Notes: a model not told the origin generated them from the sequence alone. DNA of 64,000 bases from Leptidea sinapis (GCF_905404315.1 NC_066309.1:5704001-5768000); one strand, 5' to 3'. Counted from the stretch's first letter, positions 22,701 to 31,559 are shown. Program-made: numbers and translations.

Positions 22701-25700
22701 TTTTCAGATTCAATGTTGCCAAAAACTTTTAGAACCCCTGACTTATTTATTCCACCAGTACAGTAAGGTGATCTCTCTGAGCTTTTTCCACTAGATTTTT
22801 CAGATACACCAAAACCGAGAGTGCCGTACGGCACCCTACTCCCTCACCAAGTTATGACCCTTATTTTGTTTATAAGATGGTTTATTTTGCATGGTCCTAT
22901 AGTTTGTTTCAATAGCTTTCATATAAATTCACTGAAATCATCCGAGTTATATCTAGTACACGTAAAATAATACCTACGCATTGCAGAACGCTGCGCGAGA
23001 GCCAATATCACGCCGATCTGAGGCATACCGCGCGTTCAGAGTTTCCCGGACCGGAAAGGATAATGTATGCATCATATGTAGAAGGGGTTGATTATTTAAA
23101 TACACTTAAAATTCTAATATCTGTTTTTTACACTTTCCACTAATAACTATTATATTTAATACAATTTGGGCAGTGTTACCCCTTACAATTCACAACGTGT
23201 AATGCCTCCTCAAACTGAGCGCTCTGGCTTATATAGGGCACGACCGTCTACCGTAATGATGCTACCAACTGTTAGTTGGCACTACTGTAGTGCCAACTAA
23301 CTTACACGAATCAAATTAACTAAGGATCTGAATATAATATGCTATTATATTTATTTCTAATTATATTGATAATTATATTAAATAGTATTTAAATATTAAC
23401 AGTAGTTAGATGAATGTTATTATTATTTGGGATATCTTATGACAGTTCATGACGTTGGCAGCCCATGTAAACACATCAAACTGACACATGAATGTATTTA
23501 TTGCACTTTCACACAAATTAATCTGCCCAAACAGTCTACGCCTAATTATATTATAATAATTGTAAAATGTTTTATTTTTTTTTCAGATATTGAATGAAAA
23601 CTCAAATACGATCAAGGAGTTAAATGAACAGATACATTCATTAAAAATGGACAAGGTGAGATTGATATATTTAGGAATAATCTTAAAGAATACTATAAGG
23701 AATGTATTAAGTTGTTTTTTTTTCTTAAGAATGCTATCAGTGTTCATTAATTTTTGTATCAGCTTTACTTTGATTAGAATATTAATTAAATAATAATTCA
23801 TAACTGCAATTTCAAATAACAACAACGAATTCAAATTGGTCCATCCTCTTTGAATCTTTACATAAAACAACCGCTATTATAGTTTCCTTCGAATAGATAA
23901 AACGGATATAGTAAACACGGCTTCGTTTACAAACAAATAAGATTAGGTATTGGAAAATAATTCTTATATACATCTTAATATTCTATTCGTATTGACTTCT
24001 GTGGAGGGGGCACTACAAGTCAGCCTATGTCAAGTTTAAAAGTAGACCACCAAGCTTAGTATGCATTTGATCGGTGTTAACGAATTTACCGGCGTTTCCG
24101 GTATTGATCGGTGGTAAGATTGAAGAAGGAATGTCGCATATTTGGGGCACGTGCTTAGGCACGATAGGTACAAACTCCTACTACTCATCATGATGAGAAA
24201 AGTTGCCGGAAGAAGAGAAAAAGTCTTGGCTGCGCAACATCCGATATTGGACTGGCATCGCGAGTGCGGCAGAACTATTTCGCCTCGCGAAGGACAAACA
24301 ATTGAAACTACAAAGCTGACCGCCAACCTTCGCTAGTCGGAGAGGCACGCGAAGAAGAAGAAGATTGAAGAGTTTTTTATATTTTCTTAAAAAACCTGAA
24401 GCAAGTATACAAATAGAATTACCTAGTAACTGTGGGAGTATAGCAGTCCACATGCAGTCTCCTATTTTTGATGACCGGCTAGGCAAATACGCAGACCGTT
24501 GACGGACACCAGTACTGTCAAAGAGTATATAATAGTACGAGTATGGAAGTTTCACTCCGCAAAATCAATTAAAGAAATAGGAACTCTTGCGGTCATACAA
24601 TAAGGTCTTATTTTACTAACCCACATTTTTATTCACCTAGTAGTTGCCTTTCTTTCTATCGCGTGACTCTTACCTCTTCTGACGACATTAGGGTTGACTT
24701 CTTTACCAAAAATGTAACTACCTAGTGTATGGCCATCTTATAAAAATAGCTCAGTTTTTTCTATAATATATATATGTTATCGTAATTTAAAAACAATATT
24801 TTTCGGATTTCAAACGTACATAAGCTGCACATACTAATGTATGCGTTGGAAGATCAGGACATAGTCAAACCTACATAGTATATAGGAAATATATAGGTAG
24901 CTATCATGAATGGTAAATTCATTATAATAATAATCACAGCGTCTTCGGAAAGCTTAAAAAATGAATTTTGATCGCAATGACTTTTAATATGCATTGCTTT
25001 ATTTACTGCCGCACTTACTTACGATTTCGATACCTACACGGGTAATGAGACAGAACTGGTACTGTATAGACTATAGAGGAAGTCATGCACAGCTTGGTGG
25101 GATCTGCCTGAAGGCTAGGAATTTTGATAAAACACGGTTGACAACTAGTAAAATTTTTTTTTGGAACAATTTAACAAACAAGTAAAAACGATGATAGCTG
25201 CAAAAGTATAAACTGCAGCCAAGCTAACAACGCCCTTCTCCGAATACAATAAGGAATGATGTTCCATGCACAAAGATCTAAATAGTCAACATAGTACGGT
25301 AAATAATACAAGACATTAAAAAATAGTACAGGATATATGATTTGAAATATATACATTATTATTATTATATTATGTGTTTAGTTTTGGGTGAAAGTGTGTG
25401 GCTGAGTTTTAGAGATATGTATATAGTAATTGTGAAGTTTGTTACATTTGTGCTGTGCGTGGTATTCTTAGGTGTGTGAGGGATTGATGAATATTTTACA
25501 CATCCACAAGTTTCTCTGTATCTTCATAATCTAGTGTTTTTAACCAGGAGTCAAGTTTCGCTTTACATTTCCTCTTGGTCAGTGGGTTGATGTTTAAGCT
25601 TTTGTCGATTTAGTTATAAATTTTAGAGCTTATGTGTTTGTAATGGCGACTATCGACATCTATTAAATAAACGTTACGTACCTATATTTTTTACAGAACA

Positions 25701-28700
25701 GCTTAGAGAGACGCCTGGACTTAAGCGAGTCTTTGTCCAAAAAGAACAATGAAGCCCTACAATCGACAACGGATCAACTTTTAAAGGCTAACGAGATAAT
25801 ATCCAAACAGAACCAGGACCTCATACAAATGAAGGATAAGGTAGGGCTTGTTTTATTAATTTAAATATTGATTTAACACGACCTATAATTTTCTAGATCT
25901 GGAATACTACTTTGAGCAACCAAGAAAAAATTAAATGTAATAATTGTTGTCTAAATATCTTATCAGTTTGGGATGGGATAAAAAACGGCTCTGTCGTAAA
26001 TCCTACTACTCCATAGCTGAATATCTAAGTGATCGGACAGCCTGGTACTAGGCTATGATTATTTTATAGCAATGATAGTACAATATTGTGTATTTTTATT
26101 AAAAAGAGTGCAAAATAAGAATGCAGAGTTTCTTGCGCCGCTTCTTCTCTCTCAGAGCGCCATTTGTTTCCTAAGCGGTATCTAGTATATTAGAAATGAC
26201 ATCAAAATCAATTCTAAAGTAATCTTTAAGCATTTTGTCTTATATATAAAAATATATGGTAAGCGTCCAAAACTACTAGTTTTTTTTATTTCAGTTGGTA
26301 TGCAGAACAGCCATAGCTCTTGAACAAGAAAAGGTAATAGAACGCAATGTGAAGGAAATACAGGAGCTGAATTCCAAAGTCAGTTCTGCCAGAGAAGATC
26401 TGGATAAAATGAAAAAGGAGTTTGACAGCTTAAAAGAAAAATTTGAACTCAGTGAAATTGCCCTTAAAGACAAAGACGAAACCATTAGGAATAATAACTT
26501 GGGTATGGATGGGTTACTGCTTACTTAATAGGCGACTTTTTCTCGAACAATACGTGGCAAATAATATTTCTTTCTGTCAGTGCAATCTGATTATTGTCAC
26601 AGTTCATTGGTTTTATTTTCCATTTAAAAAAATATTAATTGCATTTTTTTTGGAAAAGGAGGGGAGCGACAAAGAGCGTACGTGTCACCGCCACCCACAT
26701 TCTCTTGCAACACCAGAGGAATCACAGAAGCGTTGCCGGCCTTTAAGAAAGGTGTACGCGCTTTTTTTAAGGTACCTATGTCGTATCGTCCCGGAAACAC
26801 CGCACAAGGATGCTCATTCCAAAGCTTTATAGTAAGTGGAAGAAAATTCCTTAAAAAACCGCACTGTGGAGGATCGCCACACATACAGATTGTGGGTATG
26901 ATATCCTAATTTGTGGCGTGTCATGCGAAGGTGTAATTCGGCGGCAGGAATCAAGAATTACTTGTCACAAAACATATTAAACGTAGCTACTGATAATTTG
27001 TACCACCAACGTTCACCAGTGGAAGGCTTCTTGCACACGATGGCCGCCTTCTGTCGTGATGCAGAGGCGCCTTCTCTGTTTTCTGAATCAACTTTTGATT
27101 GATATTGAAGAGGGAATGATGTAAGTTAAACGCCAGCCGCCCGTGGACATCCCAAATAAAAAAAATCCCTTGAGTTGTATCGATTCACGAAAACAATAGA
27201 TCTCTATCATCACCACACCCTTTAAATCAAAACACAAGAGCACAAGAATTCCGTAATTTTGCAGCAGACCTAGACGTGATTGTAGTATTGATCTAAAGTT
27301 ACCACTTAATAACATTTATTTTCAGTTATCCAATGGCTTCATAAAAAGATGGAAGACACCGGTAACAATATGACGGACAGACATAAAACTGGACTCGTGA
27401 ACGTGGCTAGCTCTACGCCGTATTTTTTGAATAAAAATAATAGTGAGTTACACGAGTCCGGTGAAACTGAAGTGAATTTTTACGGAACATCAAAGTAAGT
27501 TACGTAAAAGATTAAAAAAAAAACAAGTGTGCAATTAACACGTGGTAGAGTGAAAACCTTCAAGATAATGAGATAATAATAATATTCTTTTACATAACAT
27601 TTTATTCGTATGTATAACATCAATTTATTCAGACTCAATTTTCGATAAGTGATACAAGAGGTTTATGGTAACTAAAGTATTGATACAGTGCGACTGCTGC
27701 AAATATTCAAATCTTAATTTGGCGTCGAAAAACTCATCCAAGCAACGGAATCGCTGTATCCGATATAAAATTTACATTAAACCTCTAAACTGCATATGAA
27801 GTCATCGTACATGTTGCTACAATGACACATGATTTCAAGCGCTATGAAAGACATTGGTGACGAGCACAAATGTAATGCCGCTCAGAATTTTTGGGTTTTT
27901 TCAAGAATCCTGAGCGGCACTGCATTGTAATGGGTAGGGTGTATCAATTACCATCAGCTGAACGTAATGATCGTCTCCTGACTTATTTCTATAAACAAAA
28001 TACTCCACTATGATTGAGTTTTAAGAGTTTGAAGACAATGTGAGTGCGAGCCAAGAAGTTTGTTGCGATTGGTACGTTTGGCGAACACCAGATATCAACA
28101 ATATCCTGTTGTTGGTATAACCTTGAACAATTCCTTCGTTCTCGGTGAAATGTATCGCTGGAAGATGCAGACGTAACACCACCCGGTGATAACTTGATCA
28201 TTGGTAACTAGAGTCGTTGTTCGTTGAAGGACATGCTACTGGGGATCCTCTGCCCAACTGAGGCTGAAATGTGCACTTTTGAGTCTTGGGCAGTATATTT
28301 GTGTACAGTCTTTATTACTTTTTCCAAATTCATTTATTTCACATTATTACAAACAAGATTAAAGGAAATCTGATTTGGGCATCGAATCCGCGATCCATTT
28401 TGCCTGTAAGGTGAAGTCAGACCGCATACGTGCCGACTGCTGCTACACTGTGGCATGCGAGATGCAAACTCAGTGTTTGCATCTCGCATGCCACAGTGTC
28501 GTTATAAATTTTTAAAGAAAATAATATAATACTGTAGAATTGTAAAATACTTATTTTAGCTTATCGTTTTTAAACGCCTGCAAGTACTAATGTTTTATTG
28601 ACATTAAAACGATCTATGGGCCATTTTTTTTTCAGGTCAACAATAGACGAAACTCCCAAAGCCCTTGGCGTGCCGAAAGGATTGGATCCAAAATACCTCC

Positions 28701-29951
28701 AGCCCGCAAGTGATGAAAATGGAAAGAAGAAAGGTGATTTGTAATTACATTATATTATCTTGTGTGGACAATTATGTTTATTCTGCAGAACTGTTAAATA
28801 GGTGTACAGTTAATAAATTTTCGTTATAATTTTCTATCTAAATTAAATGACTAGCTTGGCTCCAACTGTTGAAGTTAGGGGTATATTTTTTCGCACTGCC
28901 ACGCAGAAATAGAAAAGTAAAGAAAAATTCAATTCTCTTTTCGTATTTTGTAGATACATAATTATTTTCTGTAAAAATATAAGCTTTATATAAACCGTCA
29001 AGAAATGGTTTCAATTATGTGCTATTTTGGCGATTTTTTGGGATAGGGGCCTTAATTACTTCCGGATATACTGCTCTAAGAAAATTCATTTAAGACGCGT
29101 TTTATATTTGGCTAGGTTTTTAATATTTTGACTGTGACACTGGCTTTACTATTAGTAAACAGATTATTATTTGGCAGCTATTCAAAATATATCTTTAATT
29201 GTCAAACAGACTTCAATGGTCTCTACGTCTAATTTGTAACATTTACACCTTAGATTAAGGATTGGTCTCCGCTGTGCTCTAACTAGATACCGCAGGCGTA
29301 GTCACAAAGTGCGGCAATGAATACTACGCCCAAATGGGCGTACTCGAGCCAGTCTCACAGTCACATGTGTGACGTTGAACTTTGATAATAATAATTGAAA
29401 CTAAAATGCCGGGGTGCATAGTAAAACTTTGTAAAAATAATACTACAAGAAATAAGAAAGACAATGACATCACATATCATCAGTAAATATTTTGTATTTT
29501 ATTAATTTCAATGTAAAATAACACGAAGCGTATGTTACAAAATTTGAAAGAGTGTCAAGATCACACACACAAGCATCTAATAGGTGCCGTTATAAAAAGC
29601 TATTGTTCTTAGATAGTGCGTATCTTGTTGGAGCGCAGCGGATACCAATCCTTAATCTAATATTTACACTTTATTTGCTAAAATTAAAATATTTTCTTTT
29701 TATTTTCCTTGTCGGTGTATAAAACGCTCAACCTCGTCTCCTACATATTGCACACTCGTTAGTTATCCCAAACTTTCAACCCTCGGTGAACATTTAACTT
29801 TTTATTTTCAGAAGCACAAGGTTCCGCTACGTCCAAGTCAAAAGGAAAAGAGAATAAACGATTTGAACTACCCCGAGTGGACTATCGAGAGAAGAAGTCA
29901 GCGAGAGGCAGCACCTATCGCGCGACTCCTGTTTCTGCGTACTTTCCTTGA
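6443..29951 (+). CDS. Sas-6: Sas-6, centriole cartwheel protein (12 coding exons)
   Basis: Coding exons: 6443-6547, 6831-6994, 7763-7919, 16821-17006, 19151-19308, 21081-21240, 23587-23655, 25697-25840, 26295-26502, 27326-27494, 28636-28733, 29812-29951. All junctions are GT/AG and keep frame, giving 585 aa. Residues 1-142 are the SAS-6 head domain (LTLSDDEDPTFLCRIQL, KQQGLLIDYDNFPSQVVRLL, NEFKRLVHLSL). The Phe in NEFKRL corresponds to the head-head dimer residue that builds the ninefold cartwheel. Residues ~143-450 are charged coiled coil, including LLKANEII. The NNNLVIQWLHKKM segment follows at ~447-459. The tail has KGLDPKYLQ and ends SAYFP, like vertebrate SASS6. Introns are swollen by transposons; intron 3 is 8.9 kb. 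The start of exon 5 was chosen for frame (TTCAAG/GAA). An upstream AG at 19114-19115 is out of frame. Confidence 0.93.
7940..8228 (+). repeat. Dispersed repeat family B
   Basis: About 290 bp in Sas-6 intron 3, starting only ~20 bp after the exon 3 donor. Key shared blocks: CAGGACGTTCAGCTGATG, the imperfect inverted motif around GCCACTCA...TGAGTGGCACTAC, and AGCTACGGCGCCCTTCAGAC. Related copies occur at 27855-27975 (-), 56093-56345 (+) and 57425-57612 (-). Non-coding; class unknown. Confidence 0.7.
8230..9137. other. Sas-6 intron 3 sequence upstream of LINE ORF1
   Basis: AT-rich intronic DNA with no recognised gene. The 5' end of the following LINE (its 5' UTR) must lie somewhere before 9138, perhaps near 9050, but I cannot place it because no target-site duplication was found. 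Confidence 0.4.
9138..10103 (+). CDS. LINE ORF1 with coiled coil and baculovirus FP25K-like C-terminal domain
   Basis: 321 residues, intact. Ser/Gln-rich N-terminus to ~60, then heptad-type coiled coil (~60-155; VKSQCYTIQKSNQDIERSLE region), then a basic C-terminal domain from ~190 (RNIIVDFTRVQDKYDLL, PIFVDDHLPASIKKLF, ARDNGYKFCWTSNSKVFLRK). The last part resembles the Baculo_FP domain found both in baculovirus FP25K and in many insect LINE ORF1 proteins. It probably binds nucleic acid and trimerises, by analogy with L1 ORF1p. No zinc knuckle or PHD is visible. A 385-nt spacer of unrecognised AT-rich sequence separates it from ORF2. Confidence 0.82.
   Translation: MPLQHSPNKSNASANKQVQSEPDIPSKVSQEYDSSFVSVRSKRLRTDSHSETDRLSELKDEIKNMLCSWKTEQNSALASWKNAQDSILKKLVSDLAEVKSQCYTIQKSNQDIERSLEFINKQYEELRLKMITLEKENKANRSSILLLESKIQEMHRMTRSSTVEIRSVPEKNNESKEDLTTTVSDIAKTVNTKLQLAGLRDVYRSTGKPGSIRNIIVDFTRVQDKYDLLASVRNFNKSRKPADKLHTQHIGLSGEKKPIFVDDHLPASIKKLFYQTRTYARDNGYKFCWTSNSKVFLRKDQGLRQILIKSEQCLQDLDQKL
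10489..13378 (+). pseudogene. LINE ORF2 (endonuclease-RT), two frameshifts
   Basis: The frame opens at ATG 10489 (MLDLITNEIDAF...CIKSLHINIRS) and meets TGA at 10624. The long frame then resumes (GSDVDILILSECWL, from ~10641) in another phase, as if a short stretch of endonuclease codons had been lost. EN motifs: SECWL, GDINID, CLDHILLK, TDHLPIML. RT motifs: YRPISVLPVLSKVLERI, FLDLSKAFDTV, GVPQGSILGP and YADDTALVV. At 13199-13203 a one-base shift gives a premature stop after RRRYVP; in the next phase coding continues (IIKCKTAFAKRQYDAL) to TAA at 13376-13378. There is no RNase H. The element is non-autonomous as it stands. Confidence 0.82.
13396..13420. repeat. (AC)n microsatellite in LINE 3' UTR
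   Basis: About 12 AC units directly after the ORF2 end, inside the LINE 3' UTR. Confidence 0.9.
13679..13711. repeat. (ATT)n microsatellite, 3' terminus of the LINE
   Basis: About 11 ATT units after AATAAAAAG. They mark the 3' end of the CR1/jockey-like copy and the junction with the next LINE. Confidence 0.85.
13716..15610 (+). pseudogene. 5'-truncated LINE reverse transcriptase with two stop codons
   Basis: A second LINE begins immediately after the ATT tail. One reading frame runs 13718-15349 and is interrupted only by in-frame TAA at 14093-14095 and at 15182-15184. RT motifs: DLTKGAGPDRIPPLLI, NYRPISKLCIFAKVFEK, FTDFRKAFDRIDH, GVPQGSLLAPLLF and YADDMKIF. The C-terminal part reads through to SRASHCINNLKG...NWFNVFP. 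The 3' end is A-rich (AAATAAAATAAATTAAATAAAAA, to ~15610). The 7-mer ATTGCAC at 13709-13715 and 15610-15616 may be a short target-site duplication. The same family recurs at 38606-39700. No endonuclease remains. Confidence 0.82.
15617..16117. other. Sas-6 intron 3, unassigned sequence
   Basis: AT-rich intronic DNA after the truncated LINE. No gene, no clear repeat boundaries. Confidence 0.4.
16118..16265 (-). repeat. LINE 3'-end fragment (family P) with internal inverted duplication
   Basis: Matches the block GGTCACCTGGT...AAGTGATC, CAACACCAGAGGAATCACA, GCCGGCCTTTAAGG and GTACGCGC, shared with 26645-26790, 45733-45816 and 51290-51480. In copies with a frame this is the C-terminal coding end of an RT ORF read on the minus strand. 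Bases 16132-16151 and 16165-16184 form an inverted pair. Confidence 0.65.
16318..16575. repeat. Dispersed repeat family C, copy 1
   Basis: Shares CACCCTACTCCCTCACCAAGT, TTATTTTGTTTATAAGATGG and GATCTGAGGCATACCGCGCG with 22790-23060 in the same order. Non-coding; class unknown. Confidence 0.65.
17340..18950 (-). pseudogene. Heavily decayed LINE (family P), endonuclease to RT
   Basis: Minus-strand remains in the expected order. Endonuclease block near 18655-18710 reads GDFNGHNADWLGSR. RT core near 18150-18240 reads PPNYRPIVIIFLLSKIIEIIINHQL. Thumb near 17520-17660 reads SPSIGILDHEITSD and GKAKLAPKKLGVINRA. The tail at 17340-17430 carries the family P 3' block (CAAGCGTGCGGTTCTGGTGTTAAGTGATCACC). 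Many stops and frameshifts; nothing here could be translated. It lies in Sas-6 intron 4, antisense to the gene. Confidence 0.75.
18873..18913. repeat. Short inverted repeat inside the decayed LINE
   Basis: CCCTTAGTCGACTCTTAC and GTAAGGGTCGACTAAGGG flank a few bases; about 18 of 19 positions pair. It overlaps the endonuclease part of the LINE. Confidence 0.7.
19360..21060. other. Sas-6 intron 5, unassigned repetitive sequence
   Basis: No recognised gene. A 59-codon open stretch on the minus strand (19540-~19718; DCMKRAVIDRLTDDGYNLVK) and GC-richer sequence to ~20100 look like remains of an unknown transposon gene. The motif AAGAGTAGG recurs at about 20760, 20839 and, as GGAGTAGG, 20891, with an inverted CCTACTCT near 20148. 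I could not define ends or target duplications. Confidence 0.35.
21339..21401 (-). repeat. tRNA-like head fragment, minus strand
   Basis: Reads as the 3' half of the tRNA-like unit at 21491-21565 but inverted (GATGCGGGACTCGAACCC on the plus strand). The two copies face each other about 90 bp apart. Confidence 0.7.
21421..21640 (+). repeat. Composite repeat containing a tRNA-like segment
   Basis: Starts GATCCTGTAGATGAAGCC, passes through a tRNA-like segment (21491-21565) and ends with GTGTATTAATCCTAGAAGTG and GGTTATCACTTTAAAAA. The tRNA-like part has box A (GGTTAGCTCAGTTGG), box B (GGTTCGAGTCC), a fully pairable 7-bp acceptor stem (GAACGGT/ATCGTTC), D arm and T arm. The anticodon loop lacks the universal U33 and the anticodon stem has a mismatch, so I treat it as tRNA-derived and not as a gene. 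Partial relatives: 47085-47190 (tail) and 52446-52600 (5' block and head). Confidence 0.7.
21715..22028 (-). mobile_element. tRNA-derived SINE
   Basis: The minus strand starts CTGTATAGCCGAGTGGTTAG (box A) and CGGGTTCAAATCCCGGTAGG (box B), followed by a ~230-bp body that ends in TTGCTTAACTTGG..GCAAGATAATTTGTGT and AT-rich sequence. I recognise this head and body as a common lepidopteran SINE type. An extra palindrome interrupts the body at ~21786-21821. Confidence 0.78.
22215..22625 (+). pseudogene. RTE-like LINE remnant, C-terminal end
   Basis: Reading frame 22197-22436 gives LYGSECRATNKHQ, MRTLRWSAGVTLLDKIRNE and VKEKRLRWFGHI, the usual C-terminal motifs of RTE-type reverse transcriptases. 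A stop then interrupts, and relics of the R-R-x-P-R-G-R-P tail (ACGCGTGGAAGACCACCCGCC) follow. It ends in a GAAGAAGAAGA tract near 22605-22621, typical of RTE 3' ends. Confidence 0.7.
22790..23060. repeat. Dispersed repeat family C, copy 2
   Basis: Same blocks as 16318-16575, in the same order and orientation. Confidence 0.65.
23271..23301. repeat. Perfect 15-bp palindrome, 1-nt spacer
   Basis: GTTAGTTGGCACTAC, a T at 23286, then the exact reverse complement to 23301. Sas-6 intron 6. Confidence 0.9.
24125..24362 (+). pseudogene. RTE-like LINE 3' end
   Basis: Remains of the YLGHVLRHDRY, KVAGRREK and WLRNIR..WTG motifs with frame changes, ending in GAAGAAGAAGAAG at 24350-24362. Sas-6 intron 7. 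Confidence 0.65.
24552..24690. repeat. Dispersed repeat family D, copy 1
   Basis: CACTCCGCAAAATCA, GGAACTCTTGC, ATACA.TAAGGTC and GTTGCC.TTCTTTCTATCGCG recur in the same order at 37197-37335. Non-coding. Confidence 0.65.
25430..25665 (-). pseudogene. LINE C-terminal remnant (weak)
   Basis: On the minus strand a broken frame reads SKIYN.IDKSLNINPLTKRKCK and LDSWLKTLDYEDTEKLV, resembling the C-terminus of LINE RT ORFs. Sas-6 intron 7, just before exon 8. Confidence 0.4.
26090..26235 (+). repeat. LINE 3'-end fragment (family E)
   Basis: Shares AATATTGT, AGTTTCTTGCGCC.CTTCTTCTCTC and GAGCGCCATTTGTTTCC with the inverted copy at 51740-51880, and more distantly with the tail at 56850-56900. Sas-6 intron 8. 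Confidence 0.6.
26640..26960 (-). pseudogene. LINE family P C-terminal RT fragment
   Basis: The minus strand encodes FLRNFLPLTIKLWNEHP, FPGRYDIGTLKKARTPFLK and VIPLVLQENVGGG, the C-terminal end of the RT ORF of family P, followed by its 3' end at 26645. Severely 5'-truncated. It starts ~140 bp after the Sas-6 exon 9 donor. Confidence 0.75.
27855..27975 (-). repeat. Dispersed repeat family B fragment
   Basis: ATGCCGCTCAGAATTTTTGGG and ATCCTGAGCGGCACTGCATTG, then CATCAGCTGAACG, match the first half of family B in inverse orientation. The two GCTCAG arms form an imperfect hairpin. Confidence 0.65.
28445..28499. repeat. Perfect 25-bp inverted repeat with 5-nt loop
   Basis: Arms 28445-28469 and 28475-28499 are exact reverse complements around TCAGT. 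Arm start ACACTGTGGCATGCGAGATG. Sas-6 intron 10. Confidence 0.95.
29241..29669. mobile_element. P-element-like MITE with 8-bp target duplication
   Basis: Body 29249-29661. Termini CTTAGATTAAGGATTGG and, inverted, ATTAGATTAAGGATTGG; pairing continues with few mismatches for ~35 bp. The flanking 8-mer ATTTACAC is duplicated at 29241-29248 and 29662-29669. An 8-bp TSD plus a THAP-coding exon inside points to the P superfamily. hAT also makes 8-bp duplications but does not encode THAP. Sas-6 intron 11. Confidence 0.8.
29406..29486 (+). pseudogene. THAP-domain first exon remnant in the MITE
   Basis: ATG opens MPGCIVKLCKNNTTRNKK and DNDITYH, which has the start of a C2CH THAP zinc finger (C-x4-C, then the T/F-H motif). 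A GTAAAT splice-donor-like sequence follows the His codon (29483). The remaining Cys/His pair and the transposase are absent, so this is an internally deleted derivative. Confidence 0.65.
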
Positions 29952-30167
29952 ACAAAATGAGCTTTTTAACTTGTCGTATATGAAAATAATTTTAATTAAA
30001 TATGTATTTGTACATTTTACTTATGTTCCTTTTTTATTTATGGCAAACGTTGTTTTACCATATAAATTAAAAATAGAGTTAAACTGCTTCTTGGACATCG
30101 TAACATTACTTCATTTTTCTAAAATAACCGTAGCTTAAGTTACTCCTTATTACATCAGATACCTGGC

Positions 30168-30173
30168 AATAAA
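30168..30173 (+). terminator. Candidate Sas-6 polyadenylation signal
   Basis: AATAAA, 217 bp after the stop codon. It lies in a segment resembling a dispersed repeat (AATCGGTCCAGGCATTTCAG, GACAGACAAAAAC), so the true cleavage site may differ; AATTAAA variants occur earlier. Confidence 0.35.
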
Positions 30174-30591
30174 AATCCCGTCAAAATCGGTCCAGGCATT
30201 TCAGATATTAGCCGGAACAAACAGACAGACAAAAACTGTAACTAAAGTTACTTTGGCTTATGTACCGTATACATGTAGTTAATAACGGTTATTTCAATAT
30301 TACAAACAGACACTCCAATTTTATTTATATGTATAGATTATATTATTAATAGTATTCTGTATAGATATGTTATCCCAATGACGTTAGCAGATTTGCAATG
30401 CAAATCATCGAGCGAGACCAAAATCTAATTGCTTGTGTCAGTGTGAAATGTCTGTGTATGCATGATAAGTGTTGGGTAATTAATGCTGGAAATGTATCGA
30501 TACCGATCAAAATAACGACACATATTATAAATATGTTCATGATAAGTTTATTCACTTGGGCTGTTTTACAATGTTCAAGTAAAGTATCAGA

Positions 30592-31046
30592 TTAAAGGAT
30601 TAAAACGCGTGTAATTGTAACGGTTTTACATTAGATTATTATTATCTATTAGAATAGATTTCTCCCAAGACTGGTACGTGAAGCCATCGAAATTAAAAAA
30701 CACCCAAATTTCAATAGTGAAGATGTTCTAAAATTATCTAACACCTGGGATCCAATAATCTTTAAATTAAAACCCATAACTACACATACCAAAAAAGGAC
30801 ACTGTCAGTAAATTTTGCCAAAAACCATCTGTGTACAGCAAATACCACCTCCGAGGAAATAAATGGCGCTAAACTTTATAATGACAACTATGACAAATAC
30901 TATCTTTGACTCACTTCATCTGCAGTCCCCCTGACAACGAGATCTGGAAAGGTCTTGAAACGTCGGTTTAACTAAAATAAAAATGTAATTTTTACGCAAA
31001 CATCTAATGTAAAACCGTTACGATAACACGCGTTTTAATCCTTTAA
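30592..31046 (+). mobile_element. TTAA-flanked element with ~40-bp terminal inverted repeats and Penelope-like contents
   Basis: TTAA at 30592-30595 and 31043-31046 flank termini AGGATTAAAACGCGTGT (plus at left, inverted at right); pairing extends ~41 bp through GTAACGGTTTTACATTAGA. Inside, 30675-30760 reads LVREAIEIKKHPNFN and VLKLSNTWDP, the C-terminal GIY-YIG-linker segment of Penelope-like elements. Positions 30931-30964 (CTGACAA, an 8-bp stem with GGAA loop, AAACGTC) resemble a degenerate hammerhead ribozyme core, as reported in Penelope terminal repeats. Confidence 0.6.
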
Positions 31047-31239
31047 AAGTGTTTTATTTAAATGTGTCACACTCGGGTTAATCAAAGAAAATACTAGCTA
31101 CATAAAAGTTCCAGATAAAACAGATTGCGTTTCAAAATCACGTCACTGCTATGTTTATTTACTAGACGACTTATCTGGCAGATCGATCTGGCAACCTCGC
31201 ACTCAGTAGTTCCGTTTGATGCCCGTACGTAATATTTCA

Positions 31240-31365
31240 AATGGTGCGATATTGAATCAGGTCAAACTCTTTGGAACACTCCGTGATAGATTTGTTAGAA
31301 GACGCAAGCAAGTGACGTCTCTTCAACGCCAAGTGATCTAGTCGTTCACTGAGAATGATGGGAGT
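31240..31365 (-). repeat. LINE family P fragment
   Basis: AATCAGGTCAAACTCTTTGG, AACACTCCGTGATAGATTTG and ACGTCTCTTCAACGCCAAGTG resemble the interior of the family P RT ORF next to the segment seen at 26940. Weakly conserved. Confidence 0.5.
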
Positions 31366-31559
31366 ATGCTCTAAGCTTGAAGGTCCCCAATTCGTGTCGG
31401 TTCAGGAATACTGCAGCCGATTTTTGATTCCATAAAGTGGCTGTTAACTCCGCCGTAGACGATCCCAAAGGCGGTTGCTGCACCTCTCCACATCCCGTGA
31501 GCCTTGACCGTTTGCTAATCTTATATAAAAAAAGGAGGGCGGTTGGCATATGAATTGCG

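Noticed and set aside
26328..26336. GTAATAG after GAAAAG as an early donor in Sas-6 exon 9
   Set aside because: The frame continues through a conserved coiled coil to a better donor at 26503, whose phase restores the VIQWL motif with exon 10.
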